Below, piece by piece: positions 38,703 through 47,252 of a stretch of 64,000 nt of DNA. The translations under genes and the position numbers were made by a program. The DNA lies in NCBI GenBank assembly GCA_902532195.1, contig CACAHE010000002.1, forward strand, positions 57,726 to 121,725, read 5' to 3'. The DNA comes from an uncultured Pelagibacteraceae bacterium. GTDB lineage: Bacteria; Pseudomonadota; Alphaproteobacteria; Pelagibacterales; Pelagibacteraceae. Positions within the stretch are counted from its first letter, which is position 1, and every line of letters starts with the position of its first letter. The notes beneath the pieces are model-generated. The model searched no databases. It saw only the letters and a list, made by a program, of their open reading frames with translations, and was not told the origin of the DNA.

Positions 38703-39476
38703 ATGAAAATTTCTGCAGTTGACTGCCATTATTCAACAAATGGATCTGGACCACCTTTATTTTTGATACACGGAATAGGTGCCGCACAGGACGCTTGGAG
38801 ATTTATGGTTCCAGAATTGTCAAAACATTTTACTGTAATCACTTATGATCTTAGGGGACATGGAAAATCTCCAGTAACTCATAAAAATTTTACTTTAGAT
38901 GAATTAGTTCTTGATCTTGAAAGAATTAGAGAAAAAACTAAATTTGAAAAAGCTCATTTTGCAGGTCACTCTCTAGGCGGCATGATAGCACCCGCTTATT
39001 CTTTAAAATTTCCAGAACATACAATTTCTGTAGGTTTATTGTCTACTGTTGCTGGTAGATCTGAAGAAGATAATCAAAAAGTATGGAGTGTAATTAATGA
39101 GATGGAAAAAAATGGTATCGAGAAAACATTACAAACTTTAACAAACAGATGGTTTACTGATGAATTTATTAAAAATAATCCTGATTTGGTTGATAGAAGA
39201 TTAAAACAAGTTTTAGATACTGACCCTGATGTCTTTCTTAATGTTTTTAAAATATATGCCAATACAGAGATGTTTTCATGGTTAAAAAACATTTCAAAAC
39301 CATGCTTGCTTTTGACAGGCGAACATGATGGAGGTTGTAGTCCAAAACATAATGAAATTATGGCTAATGAAATAAAAAATTCTAAGTTAGTGATTTTACC
39401 AAAGTATAAGCATTCTTTTTTAATTGAAGCACCAAATGAAGTGGCAGAAAGTTTAATTGAATTTATTAATGAATAA
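38703..39476 (+). CDS. Alpha/beta hydrolase, partner of the LLM monooxygenase
   Basis: A 257-residue hydrolase of the enol-lactonase/RutD type. The oxyanion motif LIHGIG is at 21-26, the nucleophile Ser90 in GHSLGG, Asp209 in GEHDGG and His237 in KYKHS, so the triad is complete. It carries the segment RWFTDEFIKNNP (149-160), also found in the second alpha/beta hydrolase of this region (44636-45412), whose Asp and His fall at the same residue numbers. The two are paralogues, each next to an LLM monooxygenase. No signal peptide. Confidence 0.88.
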   Translation: MKISAVDCHYSTNGSGPPLFLIHGIGAAQDAWRFMVPELSKHFTVITYDLRGHGKSPVTHKNFTLDELVLDLERIREKTKFEKAHFAGHSLGGMIAPAYSLKFPEHTISVGLLSTVAGRSEEDNQKVWSVINEMEKNGIEKTLQTLTNRWFTDEFIKNNPDLVDRRLKQVLDTDPDVFLNVFKIYANTEMFSWLKNISKPCLLLTGEHDGGCSPKHNEIMANEIKNSKLVILPKYKHSFLIEAPNEVAESLIEFINE

Positions 39477-40659
39477 AAATCTTATTGTACTTACACTAAG
39501 TCAAATTTTTAGTTTTACAGCAGCTCCAGTAACTGTATTTTTAAGTGGAATTATTGGTTCTCAAATTAGTCCTTTAAAATCACTCTCTACCTTGCCAATG
39601 TCGATATCCGTAGTTGGTATAGCAATAGGCGCAATCTTAGCAACTAAAGTCATGAGTTTAATAGGAAGGAAAGATGGATTTATTTCAGCATCAATAGGAA
39701 ATTTTTTAGCTTCTATATTAGCAGCTTATTCAATAATGGATCAGAACTTTATTCTATTTTGTTTTGCAAATTTTTTTCTTGGTGTTGGTATGGCTTTCAC
39801 ACATCAATATCGTTTTGCTGCAGCTGAAAGTGTTGAAAAAAATAAAGTACCTAAAGCAATTTCAATAATTTTATTAGGTGGAATTGTTTCAGCGTTTTTA
39901 GGACCAAGCATGGCAAACTATGCAAAAGATATTGTTACTGAACAATTGTATGTTGGATCTTATTTGTCACTTGCTATTTTAACTATTATACCAGCGATTT
40001 TCTTTTTATTTTATGAAAATACATCAAAATTAGAGTCTAATATTAAATATTCAGGACGAAGTGTTTTAGAATTAATTTCACAACCTAGATTTTTACAGGC
40101 ACTTGTAGCCTCAGCATTTGGATATGCAATAATGACATTTTTGATGACAGCAACTCCATTAAGCATGCATGTAATGGAAAAAATGAGTCTAAGTAAAACA
40201 GGTTTAGTTATACAGTTTCATGTCGTAGCAATGTTTCTACCATCTTTGGTCACTGGAAATTTAATTAAAAAATTTGGTCATAGCAATATAATGTATGCAG
40301 GTGTGTTTCTTTACAGCATAACTATAATAGCAAGTTTCTTTGATCAAACTTATTATAATTATATGTTCGCATTAATTTTTCTAGGTTTAGGTTGGAATTT
40401 TTTATTTATATCTGGCACGAGCTTACTAGTTTTAACTTATAAAGAAGAAGAAAAATTTAAAGCTCAAGGATTAAATGATTTTATTGTATATTCTGTTCAT
40501 GCTACTGGCAGTCTATCAGCTGGGGTATTAATTGTTCTTACCAACTGGAAAATTATGAATCTAATATGTATACCCTTTTTAATAATAATTATCCTAACTA
40601 TTTTGAGAGCAGACATATTAAACAAAAAACAAAAAAACCTCAGCAGTTTTCACCGCTGA
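39469..40659 (+). CDS. Major facilitator superfamily transporter
   Basis: A 396-residue protein with about twelve membrane segments, starting at the ATG at 39469, which overlaps the hydrolase stop by 8 nt; a TTG 12 nt upstream is less likely. It has the MFS loop 2-3 pattern in ATKVMSLIGRKDGFI (about 61-75). The first arm resembles the YfmO/YdhP-like drug or metabolite efflux group, but I would not name a substrate. Its last codons form the left arm of a hairpin terminator. It could import the monooxygenase substrate or export a product. Confidence 0.88.
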   Translation: MNKNLIVLTLSQIFSFTAAPVTVFLSGIIGSQISPLKSLSTLPMSISVVGIAIGAILATKVMSLIGRKDGFISASIGNFLASILAAYSIMDQNFILFCFANFFLGVGMAFTHQYRFAAAESVEKNKVPKAISIILLGGIVSAFLGPSMANYAKDIVTEQLYVGSYLSLAILTIIPAIFFLFYENTSKLESNIKYSGRSVLELISQPRFLQALVASAFGYAIMTFLMTATPLSMHVMEKMSLSKTGLVIQFHVVAMFLPSLVTGNLIKKFGHSNIMYAGVFLYSITIIASFFDQTYYNYMFALIFLGLGWNFLFISGTSLLVLTYKEEEKFKAQGLNDFIVYSVHATGSLSAGVLIVLTNWKIMNLICIPFLIIIILTILRADILNKKQKNLSSFHR

Positions 40660-40665
40660 GGTTTT
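40634..40665. terminator. Bidirectional terminator between convergent MFS and binding-protein genes
   Basis: AAAACCTCAGC (40634-40644) pairs with GCTGAGGTTTT (40655-40665) around a 10-nt loop. An A-run precedes it and a T-run is part of the right arm, so it can work in both directions. The MFS stop codon lies inside the right arm. It ends two facing operons. Confidence 0.9.
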
Positions 40666-40677
40666 AAATATTAAATA

Positions 40678-41859
40678 TTATCTTTGTTTTTTAGTTTTGA
40701 ATTTACCACCTTTGATTTCTTTTTCTAAGAAAGAACCAAAAGCTTCTCCAACGTCTGTAAATTCAACTGCAGTTGCACCTTCGTAGTTAATGGCTTTACC
40801 TTTAGCAAGTAAATCTAAAGCCTTACCTAAATCACCTGGATAAATTTTCTTACCAGGTGCATTTGCAACCGACATAACATTAGCTTGAATTGTTGCTCTA
40901 TCTGCTTTTCCACCAGCTTGCATTGCAAGTGTGATTAAAGCAGCAGCATCATAAGATTCTCCTGTGTAAGGTCCAGATGAGTCTATACCAGCAGCTTTTG
41001 CAACTTTAGCAAATACTCCAGCACCTTTTCCAGTTGATCCAGGAAGAGATCCAAATGATTTGTTTAAATCTTTTCCAAATCTGTCAGTTAAAGAGTCACC
41101 AATCATACCATCAGATAAAACGAATCTGTCAAAAGATCCTGAATCTAATGAACCTTGGATTATACTTCCTCCAGCTTGATCAAGATAACCTAATACTGCA
41201 AGAGCATCACCACCAGCAGAAGCTAGCGTAGCAACTTCAGCACCGTAATCACCTTTACCTTCTTCGTGAGCTGTTACAACAGTTACATTAATACCGTGAG
41301 CTTTAACAGCTGCAACATATACATCTGCTAAACCTTTTCCGTAGTCATTATTAGTATGCGTTACAGCAATACTTTTAACTTTTCTATCTTTTGTAATATC
41401 AGCTAAGATTTGACCACCTCTAGCATCCGATGGAGCAGTTCTAAAGAAATACCCATTGTCAGCTAAATCAGTTAATCCAGGAGAAGTTGCAGATGGAGAA
41501 ATCATAACCACTCCATTTGGTACAGCAACATTTGTTGCAATAGCACCAGTAACTCCAGAACAGTCAGCTCCCATAATTGCCACTACACCACCTGAAACTA
41601 AACCTTCTGCAGCAGTAGTTGCTGCAGCAGAATCCACACAAGTAGAGTCAGCTCTTTCCACTGATATTTTTTGTCCTCCAAGTAATGAACCTGAATCTGA
41701 AGCTTCTTTAAAAGCAAGCTCTGCAGATGCAGCCATTGCAGGAGTTAGAGATTCAATAGGACCCGTAAATCCTAAAATGATTCCCATTTTAATATCTGCT
41801 AATACATTTGTTGAAATTGTCGAAACAAATAAAAAAGCAGCTAAAACTATTTTTTTCAT
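40678..41859 (-). CDS. LIV-type ABC transporter periplasmic binding protein
   Basis: A 393-residue receptor of the type I Peripla_BP_6 family: signal peptide to VLA/DI (residue 21), then IKMGIILGFTGPIESLTPAM (23-42), a segment typical of LivJ/AmiC-like proteins, and VAIMGADCSGVTGAIA near 92-107 as the ligand cleft. It is the only such protein in the window and faces livGFHM, so it most likely feeds that transporter. Abundant GCA/GCT codons and its own hairpin-bounded transcript suggest high expression. The Ser/Ala/Gly-rich composition is usual for these receptors. Confidence 0.92.
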   Translation of the reverse strand: MKKIVLAAFLFVSTISTNVLADIKMGIILGFTGPIESLTPAMAASAELAFKEASDSGSLLGGQKISVERADSTCVDSAAATTAAEGLVSGGVVAIMGADCSGVTGAIATNVAVPNGVVMISPSATSPGLTDLADNGYFFRTAPSDARGGQILADITKDRKVKSIAVTHTNNDYGKGLADVYVAAVKAHGINVTVVTAHEEGKGDYGAEVATLASAGGDALAVLGYLDQAGGSIIQGSLDSGSFDRFVLSDGMIGDSLTDRFGKDLNKSFGSLPGSTGKGAGVFAKVAKAAGIDSSGPYTGESYDAAALITLAMQAGGKADRATIQANVMSVANAPGKKIYPGDLGKALDLLAKGKAINYEGATAVEFTDVGEAFGSFLEKEIKGGKFKTKKQR

Positions 41860-41903
41860 ATTTTTCCCTTAATTGTTAACAATTTATAAAGACCAAATTA
41901 AAT

Positions 41904-41928
41904 CTTATTGAGTTAAATTTTCAATAAG
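41904..41928 (-). terminator. Hairpin between DMT transporter and binding-protein genes
   Basis: CTTATTGA (41904-41911) pairs with TCAATAAG (41921-41928) around a 9-nt loop. On the minus strand it follows the DMT stop and is trailed by ATTTAATTT, so it may partly end the upstream transcript and leave the binding-protein gene on a separate one. Confidence 0.5.
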
Positions 41929-41932
41929 TAAT

Positions 41933-42790
41933 TTATCTAGTTTTTTGCAGTAAAAAGACTGATGTTACTACAATAATTCCCCCAGTGACCATTATGGGTG
42001 TTGGGATTTCTCCAAAAATGAAAAAAGTTAGCATTAACCCAAAAACTGGAAACAAAGCATAAAAAGGCAGAACCATTCCAACGGGATAAAATTTATATAA
42101 ATAAAACATCATTGTATGTCCAAATATTGAAATTATCATTCCTGCATACAAAATTGCTATCCATCCATTTTTATCAATACTGTTTATTTGGCCTATTACA
42201 TTTCCTTCAAATAATTGAGAAATAATAATTAATATGACAAAACCTATCAATCCCATAAAAGCACTTGTAAATTTTACATCAAGCTCTTTAAGATGCCTTG
42301 AGAATACTTGCGACAAACCATAAAAAAATGCCATTGCAAATATTAATAGTGTAGCTGAGATTTCATCAGCAATTTTAGGATCAAAGGCTATTAAAATAAT
42401 ACCTAAAAATGAGGTAAAAATTAATATCCATTTTTTAAAACTTATACTTTCACTAAGAAATAATGAACTTAGAATAATTGCAAATGGAATTGACAGTTGA
42501 GCTCCAATAGTAACAGGAGCTAAAATTGAAGCGGCATCCAAAGATAAATATAAAAACATATTTACTCCTGCCCCCATGCATATTGAAAACCCAATAAGAG
42601 GTAAAAAATATTTTTTTGGTGGAACTTTAAAATTACTAAATGGAATTAAGCATAAAAAAACAATCCCCATTCTTAAAGCTCCAAATAAAATTGGATTAGT
42701 ATCAGCGTTCAAACCAAATTTACCCATTGGATAAGCACTTCCTAGAAAAAACATTACTAAAATAATTAAAAATGTATGTTTAAGAGACAA
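41933..42790 (-). CDS. EamA/DMT-superfamily transporter
   Basis: A 285-residue protein with ten membrane segments in two EamA repeats. It starts at a TTG at 42790 (the next Met, residue 13, lies inside the first helix), 2 nt after the aldehyde dehydrogenase stop. The opening FLIILVMFFLGSAYPMGKFG (7-26) and the C-terminal VGMVLPFYALFPVFGLML are family-typical. As part of the monooxygenase/dehydrogenase operon it probably moves a pathway metabolite; direction and substrate are unknown. Confidence 0.87.
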   Translation of the reverse strand: MSLKHTFLIILVMFFLGSAYPMGKFGLNADTNPILFGALRMGIVFLCLIPFSNFKVPPKKYFLPLIGFSICMGAGVNMFLYLSLDAASILAPVTIGAQLSIPFAIILSSLFLSESISFKKWILIFTSFLGIILIAFDPKIADEISATLLIFAMAFFYGLSQVFSRHLKELDVKFTSAFMGLIGFVILIIISQLFEGNVIGQINSIDKNGWIAILYAGMIISIFGHTMMFYLYKFYPVGMVLPFYALFPVFGLMLTFFIFGEIPTPIMVTGGIIVVTSVFLLQKTR

Positions 42791-42792
42791 TT

Positions 42793-44274
42793 TTATCTCA
42801 TTGAAAAAGGATCTAACGTAGGTTTATCTGACGTATAGTACCAAGTTGTTTTAACTCTGGTGTAATCCTTTATAGATTCAACTCCAGCTTCTTTGCCATA
42901 ACCGCTATCTTTTATTCCACCGAAAGGTGCTGATGGAGAAATAAGCCTATAAGTATTTACAAAAGTTATACCTGCTCTAATCGCTTTAGATACTCTTAGA
43001 CCTCTAGAAAAATCACTCGTATAAACCCCTGAACTTAATCCATATTTATTATCATTCATTTTTTCAATTACTTCATCTTCAGTTTTAAATTTCATTACAG
43101 ATAATACTGGTCCAAATAGTTCATTTTCAGCTGATGGCAGATTGTGATTATCACATTCAATTATTGTAGGTGAAAAATAGTAACCTTCATTAGAAAAAGA
43201 ATGTCTTTTTCCTCCACATCTAATTTTGCCACCTTGTTCCACAGTTAGTTTTATATTTTTTTCAATTATTTCTAGTTGTTTAAAATTACTTAAAGGCCCC
43301 ATTTCACTTTCTGGATCCATAGGGGCTCCAATTTTAATTTTTTCCGCTTTTAAAACTAATTTATCTAAAAATTCATTATATATTCCTTCTTGTAAATATA
43401 ATCTTGAACCAGCAATACAACTTTGTCCACTAGCTCCAAAAATTCCTGCTGTAATTCCATTAATTGCATTTTCTTGATGAGCATCATTAAAGACAGCAAC
43501 TGGACTTTTGCCGCCGAGTTCTAAACTTACTTGAGATAAATTTTCAGCAGAATTTCTAATTATATGTCTTGCAGTTTCTGGCCCACCTGTAAAAGCAACT
43601 TTTTCAACTAAATTATGAGAAGTAAGTGCTCTTCCGCAAGGATCACCAAAACCAGTTATAACGTTTACAACACCTTTTGGTATTCCTGTTTCTTCAATTA
43701 ATTTTGCAAACTCAAATAACACAGCAGGCGCCAATTCAGATGACTTAACTACAACAGTATTACCCATAGCTAGTGCTGGTGCTAATTTAGTTACAGTTAA
43801 AAGCATTTGAGAGTTCCAAGGAATAATTGCTGCAATAACTCCTATAGGTATCCTTGTTGTTATAGCTTGTATATTTGGTTTATCGATTGGTAATACTGTT
43901 CCTTCCACTTTGTCGGCTAAGCCGGCGTAGTAATCATAATATTCTGCAATATAGTTTGCCTGTTTGTTTGTTTCTCTAAAGAGTTTACCCGTATCTATTG
44001 TTTCAATTTTTCCTAAAATTTCTGCGTTTTCTCTAAGTTTATTTGCTATTGCTCTTAAAAAATTTCCCCTATCTCTTGGTAATAATTTTGACCATTCTCC
44101 CTCGAAAGCTTTTTGAGCAGCTTTAACTGCTTTATCTACATCTTTTTCACTAGCCTCAGGTACTTCTGCCCATGGCTCATTATTTTCTGGATTTAATGTT
44201 TTAAAAGTTTTTTTACTTTCAGAGTCTACCCATTCACCATTTATAAACATTTTATATTTTTTTAGTTCAGACAT
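42793..44274 (-). CDS. NAD(P)-dependent aldehyde dehydrogenase
   Basis: A 493-residue ALDH with all catalytic residues: Asn154 in PWN, Lys177 in VVKSSE, Glu252 in LELGGKSP and the nucleophile Cys286 in SGQSCIAGSR. It oxidises an aldehyde to the acid. In the operon LLM monooxygenase-DUF1185-hydrolase-DUF2784-ALDH-DMT it would act on an aldehyde released after oxidation and hydrolysis. The sequence is closest in feel to betaine-aldehyde/aminoaldehyde or aromatic aldehyde dehydrogenases; specificity cannot be read. Confidence 0.92.
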   Translation of the reverse strand: MSELKKYKMFINGEWVDSESKKTFKTLNPENNEPWAEVPEASEKDVDKAVKAAQKAFEGEWSKLLPRDRGNFLRAIANKLRENAEILGKIETIDTGKLFRETNKQANYIAEYYDYYAGLADKVEGTVLPIDKPNIQAITTRIPIGVIAAIIPWNSQMLLTVTKLAPALAMGNTVVVKSSELAPAVLFEFAKLIEETGIPKGVVNVITGFGDPCGRALTSHNLVEKVAFTGGPETARHIIRNSAENLSQVSLELGGKSPVAVFNDAHQENAINGITAGIFGASGQSCIAGSRLYLQEGIYNEFLDKLVLKAEKIKIGAPMDPESEMGPLSNFKQLEIIEKNIKLTVEQGGKIRCGGKRHSFSNEGYYFSPTIIECDNHNLPSAENELFGPVLSVMKFKTEDEVIEKMNDNKYGLSSGVYTSDFSRGLRVSKAIRAGITFVNTYRLISPSAPFGGIKDSGYGKEAGVESIKDYTRVKTTWYYTSDKPTLDPFSMR

Positions 44275-44277
44275 TTT

Positions 44278-44643
44278 CTAAAATTTTTTTTTTACTTTAT
44301 TATATATAAAGGCATAAATAACTAAATTAATTACTATTAGAGCTATTCCAAAATATATTTGTAAATCTTTTGTAAGATTTACTGGATAAACAATTGGCAC
44401 TAGGTAATTTTGAATAAAACCTTCAGAATATGTTGTTAAATTAGCTTTATTTAATGACCAATTTTCAAGATAGGTTAGAGGACATATGGAATTAGTTAAT
44501 GTGATATAGGATCCCCAAATAAGAGCTGGTATATGTATAAAAACAATTTTTGTTGAAGTGAAAAATAATAATCCACCAAATACAACAAAGAGAATAAATA
44601 TAAAATGAACAAATAATATTAAATTTGCAGCTATTTCATACAT
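44278..44643 (-). CDS. DUF2784-family membrane protein
   Basis: A 121-residue protein with three to four membrane segments. LFVHFIFILFVVFGGLLFF (about 10-28), the central HIPALIWGSYITLTNSICPLTYLENW (37-62) and the ENYLVPIVYP-like end match the DUF2784 pattern as I know it. The function is unknown. Its start overlaps the hydrolase stop by 8 nt, so it is a real member of the operon. It may form part of a membrane redox or transport step. Confidence 0.82.
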   Translation of the reverse strand: MYEIAANLILFVHFIFILFVVFGGLLFFTSTKIVFIHIPALIWGSYITLTNSICPLTYLENWSLNKANLTTYSEGFIQNYLVPIVYPVNLTKDLQIYFGIALIVINLVIYAFIYNKVKKKF

Positions 44644-45412
44644 TGTCTATAAACTTGTTGATATTAATATTAACATCATCTGCACATTCAATACTACATA
44701 GATGTTTGCCATTATTTATTTCAACATATGTTGAATTTTTCAAATCATTTGATAGCTTTTTTGACATCTCGGGTGTAGACCCAGGGTCAACAGATCCAGT
44801 CATAACAAGGGTTCTAGTATTTATATTTTTAATTTTTTCAACATCATCATTATAATAAGCAAATAATTCATATGCTTTAATAAAATTTTTTTGGTCTTTA
44901 GAATTTTTTGTTAAAATTTTCATAAATTCATCATAAATTTTTGGATTTTTTTCAATGTATTCATCTGTAAACCATCTTTTTAATGCAAGTTTTGAAATAG
45001 GATTATTTGATTTTGCTAAATTTACTCTATCAATAACCTCTTGTCTTTGTTTTTTGTTTCTTTGATAAGTTGTTGCGATTAAAGTCAACGAGCTTAATTT
45101 ATTTTGGGAATCTGCAGCAAAATTTAATGCTATTAGAGACCCAATAGAAAATCCCACTAAATGAAATTTATCAATATTTAAATAATTTATAAGAAATGAT
45201 AATTGCTCAACATAATCATTCATTGAAATTTTATTTTTATCAAAAGGTGTTTTGCCATGACCTAGCAGGTCATAAGTTAAAGTAGAATAGTTTTTAAAAA
45301 AATTAATTTGAGGTTTCCACATATTTTGATTCAAGCCTACCCCATGAATAAATACTATTGGAATAGTTTTATTGTTTGTGTATGTATAATGATTTTGATT
45401 ATTTAGGCTCAA
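44636..45412 (-). CDS. Alpha/beta hydrolase, paralogue of the 38703 gene
   Basis: A 258-residue hydrolase starting at TTG 45412, since no ATG precedes its first motif FIHGVG (21-26). The triad is Ser89 in GFSIGS, Asp209 in GSVDPGS and His237 in NGKHLC. It shares RWFTDEYIEKNP (147-158) and the Asp/His spacing with the hydrolase at 38703-39476, so the two are paralogues. The nucleophile elbow is GFSIG rather than GHSLG. It overlaps DUF1185 by 14 nt and DUF2784 by 8 nt, so translation is tightly linked. No signal peptide; cytoplasmic. Confidence 0.87.
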   Translation of the reverse strand: MSLNNQNHYTYTNNKTIPIVFIHGVGLNQNMWKPQINFFKNYSTLTYDLLGHGKTPFDKNKISMNDYVEQLSFLINYLNIDKFHLVGFSIGSLIALNFAADSQNKLSSLTLIATTYQRNKKQRQEVIDRVNLAKSNNPISKLALKRWFTDEYIEKNPKIYDEFMKILTKNSKDQKNFIKAYELFAYYNDDVEKIKNINTRTLVMTGSVDPGSTPEMSKKLSNDLKNSTYVEINNGKHLCSIECADDVNININKFIDNV

Positions 45413-45986
45413 TACCCATCTCTTTCATGTCTTGATATCTATCACCTGTTCTAGGGTGAGCTCTGCCCGTTGAAGCACCACCAATAGCTACTACTATTTC
45501 GTTTTCATTTGGTGCATCATGGATTGTAAATTCATGAGTGAGATAATATGGTCTAAGCCCAGCATCAGTCTTATGCATCATAGGCAATGCAATTTTTGAA
45601 CCTGCTGGCCCTCTTGTATTTGTAAAACTTAAATAAGAAGTTCCACCTACTGCGTCTCTGAATTTATTTCCAAATCTTAAAGTATGTATAAATGCCGAAG
45701 CATGTTCTATTTCTCCATTTAAACCTACCATTGCAGCTTTTCCATAAGCTAAAATTTTATCACCTGACCCAATTTCCTTGATTAGTTCTGGAACTAGAAT
45801 GTCTCCAAGTTTTGGAGCTAAATCTAATATCTCAGGTTTTAAATTTTCAACAAAACCTTTTCCTGACCAGGGATTTTGTATTACTGCTGCAACAGAAACT
45901 AATAAAACAGGGTCTTTTGCTTTTTTTTCTCCTTCGATAAAAGTTTTATCTACAAATTTGACAAATTTTCTTAATTTTAATTCCAT
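45399..45986 (-). CDS. DUF1185 'amino acid synthesis' family protein
   Basis: A 195-residue protein. KDPVLLVSVAAVIQNPWSGK (24-43), YGKAAMVGLNGEIEHASAFIHT near 86-107 and AIGGASTGRAHPRTGDRYQDM near 167-187 fit the PF06684 family as I know it. Its biochemical role is not established; it is often encoded with LLM monooxygenases and hydrolases, as here (1-nt overlap with the LLM gene, 14-nt overlap with the hydrolase). This makes it a good candidate for an uncharacterised step in the pathway. Confidence 0.85.
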   Translation of the reverse strand: MELKLRKFVKFVDKTFIEGEKKAKDPVLLVSVAAVIQNPWSGKGFVENLKPEILDLAPKLGDILVPELIKEIGSGDKILAYGKAAMVGLNGEIEHASAFIHTLRFGNKFRDAVGGTSYLSFTNTRGPAGSKIALPMMHKTDAGLRPYYLTHEFTIHDAPNENEIVVAIGGASTGRAHPRTGDRYQDMKEMGIEPK

Positions 45987-47152
45987 TAGCTTGCTTTTTG
46001 AATATTCGATTTATCAGGATTTATTTTTGGAATTACTTCGTCATTAAACAATTTAATACTTCTCATACAAGCTTCATGATCAATGCCTGGAAAATTAGAC
46101 CAAACTTGTAAATTTTGTAAATTTAATTCTGATTGAAGTTCTTTTATTTTGCTTACCACATAATCAGGAGTTCCAAAAAGTAAATTTCTTTTATGTAAAA
46201 AATCGTAGTTAAGAAGATCTAATTTATTTTTAGTTTCTGGTAAATTTTCACCTGGATCCATGTGATTTCCAAGTCCTCTCCAGTGACATACCCACCTCAT
46301 ATAATTTATAATATGTTCCCCTGCAATTTTTTCAGCCTCTTCCATCGTTTCAGCAACAAACATATCTCGAACCAAACTAATTCCTTCACCCATTGGAACT
46401 TCTCTGTTTTCGGCTTTTGATTTTGCTTCTTTATAAATTTCAAAGCGTTTTTTCAAAGCTTTAACTGTTGGAATCCACATAATTGTATTTATTCCATTAG
46501 AGGCTGCCCATTGTATAGATCTTTCCCCATCTACGACTTGCCAAATAGGTGGATGAGGCTTTTGATATGGTTTTGGAACAACGCTAATCTTTTTTATTTC
46601 ATTTGTTTTTAAATCCAAAAATTGTTCATTTGGAGGACTCATGTCATGTTGCCAAATAAAATTTGGCGTCGGATAAGTATAAAACTCTCCTTTATGTTCA
46701 AAAAAATCTTCAGTCCAAGATTTTTTTATTATTTTAAGAGTTTCTTCAAATAGTCTAAAATTTTTTCCTTGGTCTTTAAGATCTGCTTCCTTGTTCATAT
46801 TAATTGCTTCTCTGCCATATATACCTCTTCCAATTCCAAAATTTATACGACCTTTAGACATTTGATCAAGCATTGCCACGTCTTCAGCAAGTCGTATTGG
46901 GTTATGAAAAGTAATTACACTGCACGCTTGACCTATTCGTATATTTTTTGTAATAGCTGCAGCATCAGCAGACATTAATAAGGGATTAGGACAGCTTTCC
47001 ATTCCTTCATGGTTGAAATGATGTTCTGTATACCAAATAGTATCCCAGTTCTTTTCATCACAGTATTTTGTTATTTCTCTAGCCTCTTCCAAAATTTGTG
47101 AATACGGTTTTTTGTTCCAATTTGTAGTATTACAAAAGTATCCAAACTTCAT
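45986..47152 (-). CDS. LLM-class flavin-dependent monooxygenase
   Basis: A 388-residue luciferase-like monooxygenase with WYTEHHFNHEG near 40-50 and SKGRINFGIGRGIYGRE near 98-114, and an extra loop of about 40 residues (165-200) compared with the 344-residue LLM in this region. It is the first gene of the minus-strand operon and has a good Shine-Dalgarno (AGGAG). No flavin reductase is present. The gene set LLM + DUF1185 + hydrolase + ALDH resembles ring-opening or amide catabolic modules, but the substrate is unknown. Confidence 0.88.
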   Translation of the reverse strand: MKFGYFCNTTNWNKKPYSQILEEAREITKYCDEKNWDTIWYTEHHFNHEGMESCPNPLLMSADAAAITKNIRIGQACSVITFHNPIRLAEDVAMLDQMSKGRINFGIGRGIYGREAINMNKEADLKDQGKNFRLFEETLKIIKKSWTEDFFEHKGEFYTYPTPNFIWQHDMSPPNEQFLDLKTNEIKKISVVPKPYQKPHPPIWQVVDGERSIQWAASNGINTIMWIPTVKALKKRFEIYKEAKSKAENREVPMGEGISLVRDMFVAETMEEAEKIAGEHIINYMRWVCHWRGLGNHMDPGENLPETKNKLDLLNYDFLHKRNLLFGTPDYVVSKIKELQSELNLQNLQVWSNFPGIDHEACMRSIKLFNDEVIPKINPDKSNIQKAS

Positions 47153-47252
47153 TTACACTCCTAAATTATAAAAATTCAAAAGGACCTATCCCGCTTTCGT
47201 ATTGGAAATAACGACGAGTTATGTATCGCTTTATGTTTAAATATTATTATTC
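47153..47252. other. 100-nt gap with a GC-rich patch upstream of the LLM monooxygenase
   Basis: Bases 47183-47237 are markedly richer in G+C and in CGA/CGT triplets than the surroundings. Read on the minus strand, one frame (no ATG) gives KRYITRRYFQYESGIGPFEF and a final Leu before a stop, which looks like the end of a protein. It may be a leader RNA, a remnant of a lost gene, or a small gene with an unusual start. Confidence 0.35.

Noticed and set aside
37665..39476. The LLM + alpha/beta hydrolase pair as a pyrimidine-degrading RutA/RutD.
   Set aside because: RutB, RutC and RutF-like genes are missing and the LLM lacks recognisable RutA-specific sequence; only the general logic is shared.
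32486..47152. The LLM/LIV block as a horizontally acquired genomic island.
   Set aside because: Base composition and codon use are like the rest of the window, and there is no integrase, tRNA or flanking repeat.
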